A DNA stretch of 64,000 nt from Parelaphostrongylus tenuis (Eukaryota; Nematoda; Chromadorea; Rhabditida; Metastrongylidae): positions 496,001-560,000 of the forward strand of contig JAHQIW010001340.1 in assembly GCA_019055375.1 (NCBI GenBank), given 5' to 3'. Below, piece by piece: positions 35,601 to 45,900 of this stretch. A program made the position numbers and the translations under genes. The notes beneath the pieces were generated by a model. That model worked only from the letters and a program-made list of their open reading frames with translations. It was not told where the DNA came from and made no database searches. Position 1 is the first letter of the stretch; every line of letters starts with the position of its first letter.

Positions 35601-37698
35601 TATAAACGAAAGTATGCGTCATTATTTGTCCCTCACAATTTGAGAATTAGAAAAAAAGGAGAATTGATATGAGGAATGATCGTGAAGGAATTGCGATGGG
35701 ATGGATATCAGGCCTGAATTGATTGAAAAAAGATCTTTCAGATTTCAAACTTTCTCAACGAAGCAACAAGAATATGATCGTCCAGAACTCACCTAATGTT
35801 TGTATCCTGAAGAGTTTTCCAAGTTCATATGGCAAGACTCGAAGTTGATTGTGGTTGAGATAAAGGTGGCAGAGTGAAATCATATCACCGAGCTCGGCCG
35901 GTAAACTCCGCAACTTATTATGGGATAGATCCAACATTGTCAAATTCGTTAACTAAAAAAAAACAAATATTCGATGATAGAGACATAAATCAACGATTGC
36001 GCCACAAACTATACATTCATTAAAGTGATTGAGAAGCAAAACTCTGAACTCTCAGGCAGGAGTTGAACCCTCGTCTGACCCTTTTCGGGGGCGCGCTAAC
36101 GACCGACACTAACGAGACTACCGGTGCTGCTGTTCTGCTCTCCAACAACCAATCGCCAACAGTTTCGTCTGATAGTGCAGAGGCTAGCACACGCCACAGA
36201 AAAGAAGAGAACACGGATTCAACCCCCACCTGTTTAAAGTTTCGCATATAAATGAGCACTATCGGATTCATAGTTATAACATCATACAACTGCTGAAAAA
36301 GGGTGAATAAAGATTTGTTGCCGTTATATCTAACTACACAACCCCTTGAGGACCACCGCTGATAGGTAGACGGTGTCGCGCCGTCGCCTGCGTGGCAGTC
36401 AAGCAGGCGGCATCTGCACGTCTGTGCACGCAGTCTGGCTGTCTGCCTGCTTTCCCACAAGACGCGATACCGCCACTACAACAGCTGGGAGAGATTTGAC
36501 ATCGTGCGTTGAGCCTCAGAAAGATCCTCATGTTGCCCGAAGAGACGAAGCTATTCAGAGGTGGGTATATCTTCATCAAAATCGGTGACTTCGAATTCGA
36601 AGAATTCGCCCTCCTTTGGAACCGTTTTAACCGCTTGACAACGACGCTGAAATCCTGCACAGCACGCACTCGACTTGAGTACGATTGGTGAGGGAGCTTA
36701 ATCAGACTGTCTATAGTAGAAACAACGCTATAGCTTCTCATCGACAAAACATAGATGATGTATCTAGCAAATCCGCTTCAAAAGTGTTTTGTGCATTTAT
36801 TATGAGAACTTGTTATGCACTGTATGCTGCCAATAGATATAAATTTTTACGCAAAGCATTGTAAAAGTGGTAATAGCAGGTTTTGTCATATTCATTTTGT
36901 GAAACAAGAATAGGAATAACGGAATACGTTCATCAATTGAGTACCAGATCTGCACAAAAGCGCGCGCCAACAGATATTTACTGCGCGAGACGAGAGGGAG
37001 TGGGAGATGTGAGCTAATAACGACTCACATCGTCCTCAAGCGGTTAACTACTGAGAGGAATATAACCTGTGTTCTCGCAGACATTTTGAATGAAACAGAG
37101 ATGATTTAAGATAGGGGGTTTTATTTCCCATTCGTGGGTCAAAGAGAGCCGGTCTTTCGATCTCTGCTGACTCAATTATTCCTCAGCAATTATACAGGTA
37201 TGACCATTAACTGGAAAGATTGAAAAAAAGAGAAGGAAAAGAAAAAAAGAAAAAAGAAGGGAAAAAAAACAAGGAAAAGTGGAAACCTGGGATATTTCCG
37301 GTGGGACACGCGTCAATTGATTGCCATTAAGAAATAAAGCTGATAGATGGCTAACCTGCCATAACGCGTTCGAGAGATTCCGGACTCGTCCTGAAACATG
37401 CGCTAACACGTTCGGGACGGGAACGAGGAACTGAATACATGGTAGATCATGTAAAGGGAGAAATGGACGCACCGTGAATCTCCAACTCAGTCCAACGCGT
37501 CGTTTTGCCTTGATTGATCTCGTCTTCGGAGAGAATTCGATGCACTCTACTCATGCCGTTCGTCAGCACTTTTTTTCCTTCATTGTTCTCGACTTTCGTG
37601 ACGGGAAGACCAGCACCTCCTCCATGTTTATCCTTATATTCTCCGCTTCCGTTTAATTCCCCGTTCTGCATGGCACCTGTACGTAGACAACCTCCCAT
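20660..37698 (-). CDS. ccr-4: CCR4-NOT deadenylase catalytic subunit CCR4/CNOT6
   Basis: Exons in transcript order: 37698-37473, 37390-37287, 35952-35793, 33817-33719, 29870-29802, 28269-28111, 27585-27431, 27066-26915, 26825-26677, 26575-26497, 21333-21153, 21074-20962, 20781-20660 (stop TAG). About 588 residues, close to the family. It removes mRNA poly(A) tails as the exonuclease subunit of CCR4-NOT. Leucine-rich repeats occupy residues ~75-185 (LDLSHNKLRSLPAELGD, LPYELGKLF) and bind NOT1 in the family. An exonuclease-endonuclease-phosphatase domain follows (~220-575). Its metal/catalytic residues are visible: Asn of YNVLCDKY, Glu of QEVE, HIHWDPE, Asp/Asn of CGDLNSLPDSG, His of SDHIPIMAQY. 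A TGA lies immediately 5' of the ATG at 37698; ATG 37671, just after a TACAG, may be the used start. One extra T in exon 28269-28111 breaks the frame as given. A 5.2 kb intron carries transposons. Confidence 0.92.
21566..21765 (-). repeat. SINE-A copy, 5' truncated
   Basis: Reverse orientation. The tail reads AAGGATAAAAGGATAAAG, then the reverse complement of the SINE-A body (GCATTGAGCAATCCCTGAGG, GCATTCGACTTCAATTTTTA, GGCCTCCCGCTGAACCGAG, CTCCCAGACAAGTCTGAG). The tRNA-like head is absent, as expected of a retroposon truncated at its 5' end. Lies in the 5.2 kb intron of ccr-4. Confidence 0.85.
21857..24760. mobile_element. long-TIR transposon family A, composite and interrupted copy
   Basis: The left part (21857-22440) matches the start of the better copies at 34730 and 52825 (GACAAGAACTTTTTATATGAG, AAATTATGTTTCACACGACC, TCGCTTATATTTCCCTGG, CGAGGAACTCAAAAATGCG, CAACGCTGTGCTTATTTTC, TTCACCAGCTAACTCACAG). 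The right part near 24400-24760 matches their later section (CAACACTGCGCTTATTCTTT, CATAAGCTTTTCATGCTTCT, AACATAATTTTATTCTTAATG). Between them lie a second partial start (23400-23470 and 23700-23770) and the nested element at 23945-24395. No coding capacity. In ccr-4's 5.2 kb intron. Confidence 0.65.
23945..24395. mobile_element. nested inverted-repeat element
   Basis: The left arm (about 23950-24085) contains ATATGCCTGGTAATCATTTT, GAGCCACGCATGTCAGTGG, GCCCGATACACGTGTTTCG and CAGTCGGGCAGTTACCC. The right arm (24255-24395) is its reverse complement, ending TGATTATCAGGCATAT. Arms about 140 bp, centre about 170 bp without coding potential. It interrupts family A sequence that resumes at 24397 (CCAACACTGCGCTTATTC). 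An AGTGTTTTCTTAAGACCAC block occurs both just left of the element and within its centre. Confidence 0.75.
25361..25497 (-). other. isolated exon-like open stretch
   Basis: Within the 5.2 kb ccr-4 intron and on the same strand. An AACAG acceptor at 25498 precedes 44 codons with protein-like composition (RRIFVRRF, NLPENDPNGRYRIHDRESG, YVVDA), ending in TAA at 25361. It has the look of a terminal exon of another gene or of a captured fragment. No upstream exon and no family recognised; the ccr-4 model is complete without it. Confidence 0.3.
26121..26430 (+). repeat. SINE-A, best full-length copy
   Basis: The tRNA-like head runs from GAGCGCATGTGGCGCAGTGG to GGTTCGATATCGCGCTC; GAGCGC at its start pairs with GCGCTC at its end as an acceptor-like stem. 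The body follows with the shared blocks (CACCAAGCCATCCATCC, CAGACTTGTCTGGGAGG, GATGTGCATTCAATCACC, GATTGATCAACGCCGAGAG) and three TTTATCC tail units. It lies 67 bp from a ccr-4 exon (26575-26497), in the 5.2 kb intron and opposite in direction. Confidence 0.9.
27152..27328. mobile_element. small hairpin MITE
   Basis: The left arm AAGGATATAACATG to CGTCTATTTCGTCC and the right arm GGACGAAACAGAAGCC to ATGTTATATCTTAG are inverted copies of about 55 bp with a few mismatches. They enclose about 65 bp that contains a second, inner inverted pair. No coding capacity. Sits inside the ccr-4 intron between exons 27585-27431 and 27066-26915. Confidence 0.75.
28727..29140. repeat. tRNA-like element B pair, head to head
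   Basis: A reverse-oriented tRNA-like unit (about 28764-28835: TACTTGAACTGGCATTTC, AATCCGGGGGCAAGTGC, CCTTGCACCACCGACTCC) and a forward unit (about 29056-29135: GTGCTCCCGGACTGGATG, GCGGTTCAAGTTCCGCC) are each preceded by the same TATACCCA-TGATGTAGA-GATGTGCAAAACATTTG block in direct repeat (28728 and 29014). Same composite plan as 6195-6602 and 63245-63570. In a ccr-4 intron. Confidence 0.6.
29945..30075 (-). repeat. tRNA-like element B fragment
   Basis: TTACCACTACACCACCAATG at 29980 is the reverse complement of the element B head (GGTGGTGTAGTGG). Downstream GTCAGCAACCAATCACTAAC and TTGGTCGGGTAAAAG are the inter-unit spacer also seen at 6355-6425 and 63400-63460. In a ccr-4 intron. Confidence 0.6.
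31029..31776. mobile_element. long-TIR transposon family A copy
   Basis: Starts ACAAATGAATATTCCACCCG and ends with the inverted counterpart (TCTTGTACAGCGAGTTAGG through TTCATTTGCACC). The interior shares the family's order of blocks, but it is internally shorter (about 750 bp) than the copies at 34730 and 52825. A run of thirteen C lies in its middle (31403-31415). No coding capacity. In ccr-4 intron. Confidence 0.7.
32332..33037. mobile_element. long-TIR transposon family A copy
   Basis: Starts near GAAATAATCGACCCATTCAC and ends TCTTGTCCAGCGAATTGGG through ATATTCATTTGTATA. It closely resembles the neighbour at 31029-31776 (shared TTTTAGTATTAGAGTCAGACG, GGTTACCGGAGGAGCG-type section), suggesting the two derive from one another. 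A tRNA-like stretch (GCAGTGGTTAGG, GGTTCGATCCCCAGCC) lies just outside its left end at 32160-32225. Confidence 0.65.
34730..35599. mobile_element. long-TIR transposon family A, most complete copy
   Basis: Left end GGGAACAAATGAATATTCG and right end, read inverted, GGGGACAAATGAATATTCGG continue as matching arms (CCTCATTCGCTG-ACAA). About 870 bp long. Interior blocks include TTATCTCGCTTAAGTTTCGC, CAACGCTGTGCTTATTTTC and GAAGGCGCTCGGCGAGTG. No transposase frame, so it would depend on a source elsewhere. In the ccr-4 intron between exons 35952-35793 and 33817-33719. Confidence 0.75.
36020..36260. repeat. tRNA-like element B, degenerate pair
   Basis: A reverse unit (AGGCAGGAGTTGAACCCTCG, TTTTCGGGGGCGCGCTAACG) and a degenerate forward unit ending CGGATTCAACCCCCACCTG are separated by the family spacer (CCAACAACCAATCGCC, AGTTTCGTCTGATAG). 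In the ccr-4 intron between exons 37390-37287 and 35952-35793. Confidence 0.5.
36360..36525. repeat. dispersed repeat D, copy 1
   Basis: The stretch from GATAGGTAGACGGTGTCGCG through GTGGCAGTCAAGCAGGCGGC and AGATTTGACATCGTGCGTTG is repeated, in the same orientation, at 52440-52610 with roughly 85 percent identity by eye. GC-richer than its surroundings. Nature unknown. Confidence 0.7.
37677..37689 (-). promoter_or_regulatory. candidate trans-splice acceptor of ccr-4
   Basis: Reading on the minus strand, TTGTCTACGTACAG is followed after five bases by ATG at 37671, in frame with the rest of exon 1. Many nematode mRNAs receive a spliced leader a few bases upstream of the start, so this may make 37671 the true initiator in place of 37698. 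Inference only. Confidence 0.4.
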
Positions 37699-37780
37699 TC
37701 AAAGACATCAGGACAAAATGGAAAGCACGATCTGATCACGAGAGAATCATTACGGAGATAGAGAGGCAAACAAAACCAAG

Positions 37781-38615
37781 AAAAATACCTTCCATATTCC
37801 AAAAATTCGCAAAAATAGCGAGATAATCGTGGGTTAGAGCTTGCGAACGGGGGTCGAGAGCTCAAGGGTTATTGGAGTGTCTTTCAGCTACGGTTAAATC
37901 GGATACAATCACAACCACACCAACTTGATCTACGGTATTTAACGAGCAAAAATACCTCCTATACTCTAAAAATTCGCAAAAATAGCGAGAGAATCGAGGC
38001 TTAGAGCTCGCGAACTGGGGTCGAGAGCCCATGGGTTATTGGAGTTTCTTTCCGCTCCGGTTATATCGGATACAATCACAACCACACCTACTTGATCTAC
38101 GATATTTAACGAGCAAAAATACCTCTTATACTCTAAAACTCTCGAAAATAGCGAGATAATCGAGGGTTAGAGCTCGCGAACGGGGGTCGCGAGCCCATGG
38201 GTTATTGGGGTTTCTTTCAGCTCCGTTTATATCGCATACAATCACAACCACTTCTACTTGATCTACGATATTTAACGACAAAAATACCTCACATTCTAAA
38301 AATTCGCAAAAAGAGCGAGACAATCGAGGGTTAAAGCTCGCGGGCGGGGAGTGGGCGTCGAGAGCTCATGGGTTATTAGGGTTTCTTCCAGCTCCGGTTG
38401 TATCGTATACAAACACAACCACACCTACTTAATCTATGATATTTAGCAAGCAAAAATACCTCCTAAATTCTGGAAATTCGCAAAAATAGCGAGACAATCG
38501 AGGGTTAGAGCTTGCGAACGGGGGTCGAAAACCCGTGGGTTATTGGGGTTTCTTTCAGCTCCGGTTATATCGGATAACATCACAGTTACACCTGCATGAT
38601 CTACGATATTTAACG
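37781..38615. repeat. tandem repeat, five units of ~167 bp
   Basis: Units start with AAAAATACCTCC at about 37781, 37948, 38115, 38280 and 38452. Each contains AAAATTCGCAAAAATAGCGA, a GGGTTAGAGCTCGCGAACGG block, GGGTTATTGGGGTTTCTTTC, AGCTCCGGTTATATCGGATA and a CTTGATCTACGATATTTAACG end. Periods are 167, 167, 165 and 172 bp. The array begins about 80 bp upstream of the ccr-4 start codon, where its promoter would be expected. Confidence 0.92.
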
Positions 38616-39589
38616 ATCGAGCCAACGACAAACCCATTGGCCAGCGAGACCTGGACTTCTCCTAAACGCCCTGACCAACGAGACAGTCATGTGGTTATGT
38701 CAATAGACCTCACTGATGAGAACGACAACAGACGTGCTCCAATGCTAAAAACATGACCGATCGCACGTTGGCCGACGGAGCGAGCGGGCGCGTTGCGGTT
38801 CACTGAGAATCTAACGCTACTGTAGAATTTAGTAGCGGGTTTTTCTTTCGTCACGACTCATCCGGTCCTGCTCTTGTCGCCTTGACCTAGTGGATTTGTT
38901 CCTGGATAGCTGACGGTCGATGGCCAAATCTCTTCTGTTGGGTTCGAACCTCCGCTGCCGCATGAGGTTTCCTTTTGTCGGAGGCTCTTGCGTGGTCGGA
39001 GTATGCTCCTCTCCTCTTAATCCCCTGAGGGACGACGTGTCCACCTGGGCTACACGATTGTTTTGAGGCCTTTCCGCTGGACAAACCATTCCCTTTCAGA
39101 CGGTAATCGTCCTTAAGTTCAAATCTCTGTGATTCAAACAAGATTTCGGTTCTTGAAAAATTCTTATCATGTTGTAGCAGCGAAATAGATCATGTTTGAT
39201 ACTCAGTTTGCTCATTCTCGCTTTTTTGGTTTTTTTTCCTGGCTGAGGCTTGTATATGGCTCCTAGCCAAACTCTTGCTAGTCTTTCGATAGCCCAAATC
39301 TCGAGAATTTCGATGCTGTGATCGGTACCTTGAAAAATTGTGAAACGCTGTAAGAGCGAAAAGAAGATTACGTTTTGCACCCAAAGTTTTTATCGTACAG
39401 AAAGTCATATGTGCGCGGAAAACTCATGTCCATGTAGAGAAAGTTTTTTGGAGTATCAGAGCAACACAAAAAATCTGGGATTTCACTTTCCAATGAAGAA
39501 AAAAATCCTAATTCAGTAATGAAAATCGCGTTCTCTGTAGTTGCGCCGTGCCATCGATCAACAGCCTTCCATAAAGTCTTAAAATTCGC
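38616..39589. other. intergenic between two tandem arrays
   Basis: No gene recognised. 39100-39420 has fragments resembling transposon family A on the reverse strand (GAAAAATTGTGAAACGCTG, AGATTACGTTTTGCACCC). 38940-38960 has GGGTTCGAACCTCCGCTGCC, which resembles a tRNA B-box in reverse. Confidence 0.4.
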
Positions 39590-42020
39590 TTGGATGAAGT
39601 TTTGGCGACTTTAGCTTTTTCTAAGCCGTTTTTTCAGGTGTGAGACTGTGAATCTTTTCTGGAAATCCTCAAAACCTTAGAGCAATGAGTCCGCAATGAG
39701 TTTCTCCTTATGTGAAACTAACTAACTAACGGGCTAGTTGGGACCTCTATTCTATGAGTCTTACCTCCCCCTCCCCTCCCCCCTCCCTCTCCAACTCCCT
39801 TCCTCCTCTTCCCCTCAAAATGGGAAAGTTCTGAAGAAGGCGAAATCGCCGAAACGTCGAACATCGATCGATCCATAAACTCTTAATGGAAGGGCAGTTC
39901 GGGCGGTATTTTTCATTTTTCATTTCTCATACCGAGGCTTAGTTGAAGTCGGTTTTTCGGCTTATTTTTCTCTAGAATCTCTTATTGTCTTTAGATGCTC
40001 TAATTTCTGTAAAGGAATTTGATCTAAAGCGTATCTTAAAATCACTCACTTCACTAAATGTTGAAAATTTCGAAGAGTTTCAGCGACGGTTGTTTTACAT
40101 CGCGATACCGACATCGCTCTGTTTCGACTGGATTCTTTCGTGGATAGGCGACGTCGGTGCCGAGTTCTTCTTTGCTGAATCCAATCTTTCAATATCTCTT
40201 GGACTATTCCTTTATTTGAAGTCTGTTCGAGCTTGGTGTATCCGCTTCAGATTGATCTCTGACCTTTCGGCGACTTCACCTTCTTTAGATCCGATTTCTC
40301 AGGTGTACGATTGTAGATCTCTCTCAAAAACTCTGCTAAGCGCTATTTCGTGTGAAAAGAAGCTGTCCAAACCAGGCCAAGGAAAGGCATGTGAAATCTC
40401 CTTTGTCTGAAAGAAATGACTCAGCCGTGACCTCCAAGCAGTCAGTCTTACATCTGACCAAACGGCTCCGAAGAAAGCAAAGTCGCCGAGATGTCGACCA
40501 CATCGATTTTGAAAGAGATACACCAACCTCGCGGAAGCTTCAACTGGAAGGACTGTTCGTCAGACACTTTCCATTTTCCATTTTACATGCCGAGGTGTGG
40601 GTGAAGTCGGTCCTTCGACTTATTACTTTCGAAATTTGCTGTCATTTGGTTTTTTTTTCGTCAAGTGAAATTTTACTCAAGGCCTGTTTTCAGTTGACAT
40701 GTTCAAATCTTGAGGATGTTGAATAGTTCCAACAATGATTGTGGTTTACACTGCAACTCTTCCCCCTGGGGGCTATGTCGAGCGAATTTATTCCTGGGTA
40801 ATTGATGCGGTGGCCAGTTCTTCTTTGTTGGATGCGAGCTTCGAGTCTCTCTCAAACTCTTTCCTTCATTTGAAATCTGTGCAAGTTTGCTACATCCACA
40901 TCGGATCGCTCTCTGACGTCTGGGCAAGGCAACTTCGCTTTCTTCAGACCCGATTTGTGAGGTGTGCGATTGTAGCTCTCTCTCGAAAACTGCGCTAAGG
41001 ACTGAACTATGCAGAAAAGAACTCTCTCAACGAAACCGTGAAGAACCACTGTGAATCTATTTTCGTCTGGAAGAAACAGCTGTGACTGCCATTCTGTGAG
41101 CCGTACCCCTGACCGAACGGCTCTGACGAAGGCCTACGAAATCGCCGAAACATCAGCCATATCGATTTTGAGGATATACCAGCCTCGATCAAATTTCAAA
41201 TGAAAGGATCATTCGTTTGATAGTTCTCATTTTCCATTTTACTTGCCAAAGTGTAGTTGAAGGCCGTCTTTCGACTTGCTGCTTCCGAAATTTGCCGTGG
41301 TAATGTTTTTCTTTTCTAATACTTTAGCTCCTGAATTGGATCAAAGTGTTTTCTATATTTCTCTAAAAATAGAGGATATTGGAGAGTTTTGGCAACGATT
41401 ATGGTTTGTTTATTCCTTGGTAGTTGACCCGGTGGCCAATTCTTCTTTGTTGGATCCAAATTTTCAGTATCTCACAAGCTGTCCTTTTACTTGAAACCTT
41501 CGCATGGTTGGTTTATCTTCTTCTCCACTTCAGAATCGTTGACTATCATCGGCGACGTCGGAGCCGTTCTGTTAGGTGTAAGACCATCAGTACCTCTGCA
41601 AAGCACTTAAGAGTTACCCTATGTAGAAGGAAGCTGTTTTAACGAGATCAATTGAGCACTATAAGTTTAAACATATTCAAGACAGACAGCTAAACACTGA
41701 CGACCATTTTGTGGGTCTTAGACCTGACCGAACGACTCTGAAGAAGGCTAAATTTCGGAAGCGTCGACCATATCGATTTTGAGAGGATATACCAGTCTCG
41801 TTCAATTTTCAAGTAAAAGGATCACTCTCGTGGTAGTTTTCATTTTTCATTTTACAATCCCGAGCTCTAGTTGAGGTTAGTCTATAAATTCATTACTCCG
41901 GAAATTCACCGTTATTTGTTTTTTTTTTTCCAAATGCTCCAGCTCTTCAATCGGCTTAAGGTGTATTCTGTATTGACTACTCCAGATTTTGAGGATATTG
42001 GAGAGTTTTAGCAACGATTA
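39590..42020. repeat. degenerate tandem array, ~640 bp units
   Basis: A marker block CTCTGAAGAAGGC...GCC-GAAAC followed by TCGACCATATCGATTTTGA recurs at about 39829, 40466, 41121 and 41736 (spacings 637, 655 and 615). Between markers the same order repeats: a GAAGGACTGTTCGT-like block, TTTCCATTTTCCATTTTAC, GTGTAGTTGAAGTCGGT, a GATATTGGAGAGTTTTGGCA-like block, GTGGCCAGTTCTTCTTTGTT, and a CTTTCTTTAGACCCGATTTC-like block. Units are only moderately alike. It precedes sec-24 and its frames have no family match. Confidence 0.8.
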
Positions 42021-42524
42021 TTCTCCATTGCGATAGTTAAGCTGCTTTGTTGACGCAGTGTCGTAACCCGTGACTATTATTTCTCTACCATTTTGCATTC
42101 TCCGTGCTTCATGTCTGAATATACAGAAGCGGAGACATTTTCTACGGAAGTGGGAATAAGGATAGGGAGAGTGTAGTTATTGAGCTGTTTATTCTTCATC
42201 ATTTTGTCTTTCTTTCAAACTCTGCGAATTTTTTTCCTTTTGAATACTGGGATTACTAATCAGCGATAGTTTCTGCTAGATTTGGCTGATATTATCTGCT
42301 TGATAAATAAAATTTTTCGGCTATCGTTTCGATGGCTTCGTCTCTTGAAAGCCGATTATCTATTTTTTTACCTCTCGTTATGAAGCCATGTATTAAGTGT
42401 CAGTGGTGGGAGTGGGTTTAAGCTTATCCAACTCTGTTTGATTAGCGAAATCCTCACTCGCATCGTTTTTCTGCTTTTTCAGCTTCATGTTTCAGTCGAT
42501 GTTTTTTTTTTCTTTAATCATTAT

Positions 42525-42592
42525 TTGAGCCAACATGTCATGTGGTCTGGTAAGAGCTCTTGTACAGCCCGAGACACGTGTTTCGTCCTTAC
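42525..42592. repeat. solo arm fragment of the nested inverted-repeat element
   Basis: TGAGCCAACATGTCATGTGG, then a CAGCCCGAGACACGTGTTTC block, follows the arm sequence of the element at 23945-24395 (GAGCCACGCATGTCAGTGG, GCCCGATACACGTGTTTCG). This shows that element is a dispersed family. Confidence 0.65.
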
Positions 42593-42754
42593 GTTTTTTT
42601 TTCCTTTATCTTCACTGAATTGAACAATATTTGCCACTAAAATCGTAGTACTATGAACAATATTAATGAGTTATGGGAATTCTATTTGTCTTCACTGAAT
42701 TTCACAGTGGCATGATGTTGCAATTGTGCATATAAGAATTGAATGCTACGAAAG

Positions 42755-42852
42755 ACGGACCCAGGCGGGAGTTGAACCCGCGTTCACTCTTACCGGGAAG
42801 CGGTACTATCACTGCACCCGTTGAAGTGGGTTCATCCCCACCTGGTCTCGAA
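42755..42852 (-). repeat. tRNA-like element B copy
   Basis: Reading reversed: GGCGGGAGTTGAACCCGCG (B-box), CACTCTTACCGGGAAGCGG and CTATCACTGCACCCG are the complement of the element B unit. A mirror piece, GTGGGTTCATCCCCACC, follows immediately. Lies about 55 bp upstream of the first visible sec-24 exon. Confidence 0.6.
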
Positions 42853-42907
42853 TTTTTGAGTGCGACTCAATATTCTGAGGACGTTCAGGAATTTCAAGCA
42901 GTTACAG

Positions 42908-45900
42908 GTCGGGTGAACATTATTGGATGGCGAATCCGTCCAATGTTACACAAAAGGTGGGTTTTCCACAGGCATTCGGAGGCACTCCCTATCAACATAC
43001 ACCTCAATTTCAACAATATGGCAGAGATCACTCCGCTTCCGATTCTCCTCATGTGTAAGTTTACTAAAGAGTCTTTTGAGAAGTCTATCTTTTCTCATCG
43101 TAATAGAGGCGAAAGTCGTTACAGAAGCAATGCTGCAAAGAGCACTCTTTTCCAAGCTCCTGTGGGAATACCGCCGTTTCCCTCCGTACCAAGCTCAACA
43201 GTAAGCTCATCAATAGTAAACGGCTTTTCTCAGAATTTCAACAATGTAGGTGAATGTTTTGTCTGAATTTGCTCATATGAGTTAAGGTCGTTGGCAGAGC
43301 AAAGAATCAGCTAGACATTTTGCTTGCAATTGTAGATACCAAGTGCTTCTCAGCTACGCAACGATGCGAATGGTCCTCATTCGGCTTTTAAACCCTACGA
43401 TGGTTTAAGTACTACTTCACCATTTCCTATGCAATCCTCAGTTTCTACAGCTACCGGAGTAAATCCGATGCAGAACTCTTGCTTCGAGGTCTGGGAAATG
43501 ATTCATTACTTAACATTTTTTTTCTTTAATGTATTTGCATATTTGGTGTGGTTACGTTTAAGGCACCGACCGGCTTAATCCATCAGCCGCATAGTCAAAG
43601 TTCTGCTCCTGTAACGTACGGAAACAACTCTCTGAAATCTTCACCCTTTCCTGCGCAACAAACTGTTGGCTCTCCGTGTATGTTACTATGAGTTTAGAAA
43701 AATCTGTTCTATTATTGTTTTGATACAAAATCAACGGCTGTCTCTGACGATAAGCAGGCCGTTATATGTGAGATGAGGCAGCACTCTATTAGTCATGATG
43801 AGAAAAATTGGAATTTACAAACCTTTTCCAGCAAGGCGAAAGTTTTTTCGCTTTACTCAAGGCAGTATATTATTGGTGCGACCGGTGTGACGCCTGGAGA
43901 CCCTGTTATGCGCATTAGCCTTGCGAAAATGTTTAGGTTTTATTGCAGTCGAACCACTGCTTTGATCCTCGGTGATTAGCAAAAAGTGTGCGGTTCTCAT
44001 GACGTCAGTGTGATAATGTAATCGTTTTTTTTTGTAAAAAAGTCTCTAAAGTCTTTTAGAGCTTCATCACTTTGAGAACTTGGGAATTGTGATCCGTCAA
44101 AGTGGACGAACTCTTAACACATTACCGAGAATATTCCTATTCAGCCTAGTTTCAATGATTTAGAATTTACTCTTGAGACCAAAAATACTTCTGTGTCGAC
44201 TCATTATTTCGAAGTTTTCTTTTCAGTTCCGTTCGGTCATTCTTTATCAAATAATGGTACTCCGATGCCAGCAGTTACTCCCACGATACAAAACTGTCCA
44301 CCCAGCATTCATCAAATGCAGCAGGACTTCAATAATATGGTGATTCTTGCATATATTGACAAGGGAAATTCTCGATTCTTTTTATAATCTTTATTTTTAG
44401 AACTTAAAATGCCACCCGTCTGTGGCGCAACCCTATCAGCCTATGTGGAGCACCTCATATCCTCAGGATTCTCGATTAGCCGCTACCTCGAGTTATGCGT
44501 CAGATTCTATTGATTTGATGTCTGAAAGGAATATTCTTCAATTAGGATTTGACGATATTGTGTACGACCTCCCTCATAACATGGCGAATAATACGGCCAG
44601 GGTTGATCCTAGGTAAATAAGGAATTAATCTTTCTAATCACGGAATTAATTCAAATTGTTTTACTTACTTTTCCAAAATGGGATTCGTTGAGGAACGGAT
44701 TAGCCTAATTTTTTTGAAGCCATCTGTAGACAGCTTTTATCTTAGTGTGTTTCGCTGCACTTTGAACATGGTTCCTCAAACGGAAGAGCTATTGAAGAAG
44801 AGTAGACTTCCGCTTGGCCTTACTCTTCATCCTTTCCGAGATATGAAGGTGAACTCTTATCTATTATGGGTGGATTTTTTTGATGCATTATTTTCATATA
44901 TGTTTGTGTCTGATGTATAGACATATGTTTATGTTTTCTAGAACTTGAATATAATACAAACATCGACAATTGTACGATGTCGGTACTGTCGAACGTACAT
45001 AAACCCTTATGTATACTTACCGGATTCGCGGCATTGGAAATGTAACTTGTGTAATCGCAGCAATGACCGTACGTTATTCGTTTGTAATCTCCAATTTCTC
45101 TTCAACAAATTTCTCTTTTGAAGGGCTTGAGTGCTATACAAAACATTCGATTCCAAACGAAAATCGGGAGAGAATGGTAGTGATTTCCTAGGTGGTGAAG
45201 CGATAGCACGCATCGAAGCATTCACGAAATACGCGTTCAACTCCCGCGTGGGACCGAATGTTTAGCATACCACTGTAGTTTTGCATGTGTGACAACAACA
45301 TCATAGCACTTCTTAAAAAGTAGTAGACAGAGTTTGCTTAGAATAAGTACCATGAAGCTAATATATATATATATATATACATATATACATGTACGTATAT
45401 ATACATATATACATATATGTATATACATATATGTATGTATATATACATACATATATATATATATATATGTATTCATGGTAGCAATTTGCGATACAATTCT
45501 GTGAAACGGCGACAAATGAAAGACTGACCTCATTCGTTCGAAGAAGTTTTCATGCGAGTGTTAATAGTCATTCGAAAGCTTAAATTTTTGGCTGCAGCTC
45601 CACGTCCACCGTTTTCAAAAATTATACGCCGGTCCTACGATCTGGCGCCAGCGCATGTGGCTGCTTCAGCCAGCCGCCTGTGAATTGCCCAAGGATCCCT
45701 TGGTCGGAGGTGGGATTTCTGCTTATTTTACCTGTTGCGTTTCAGAGAAACGGTTCATACAGGATATAAGCACAGCTTTGAAATCAGAAGCTAGTACGCT
45801 ATCGCCTGCTCATTAACAGTTCAATGAAAAAGCTCTGTCCGGCGAGAAATATGCACGTTTGAGACATAGTTTTGTGTGAATTTTACAGCGTCATAAAAGT

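Noticed and set aside
39985..40410. 141-codon frame in the tandem array
   Set aside because: The frame is not kept in neighbouring repeat units and shows no family resemblance, so it is a chance opening in repeat DNA.
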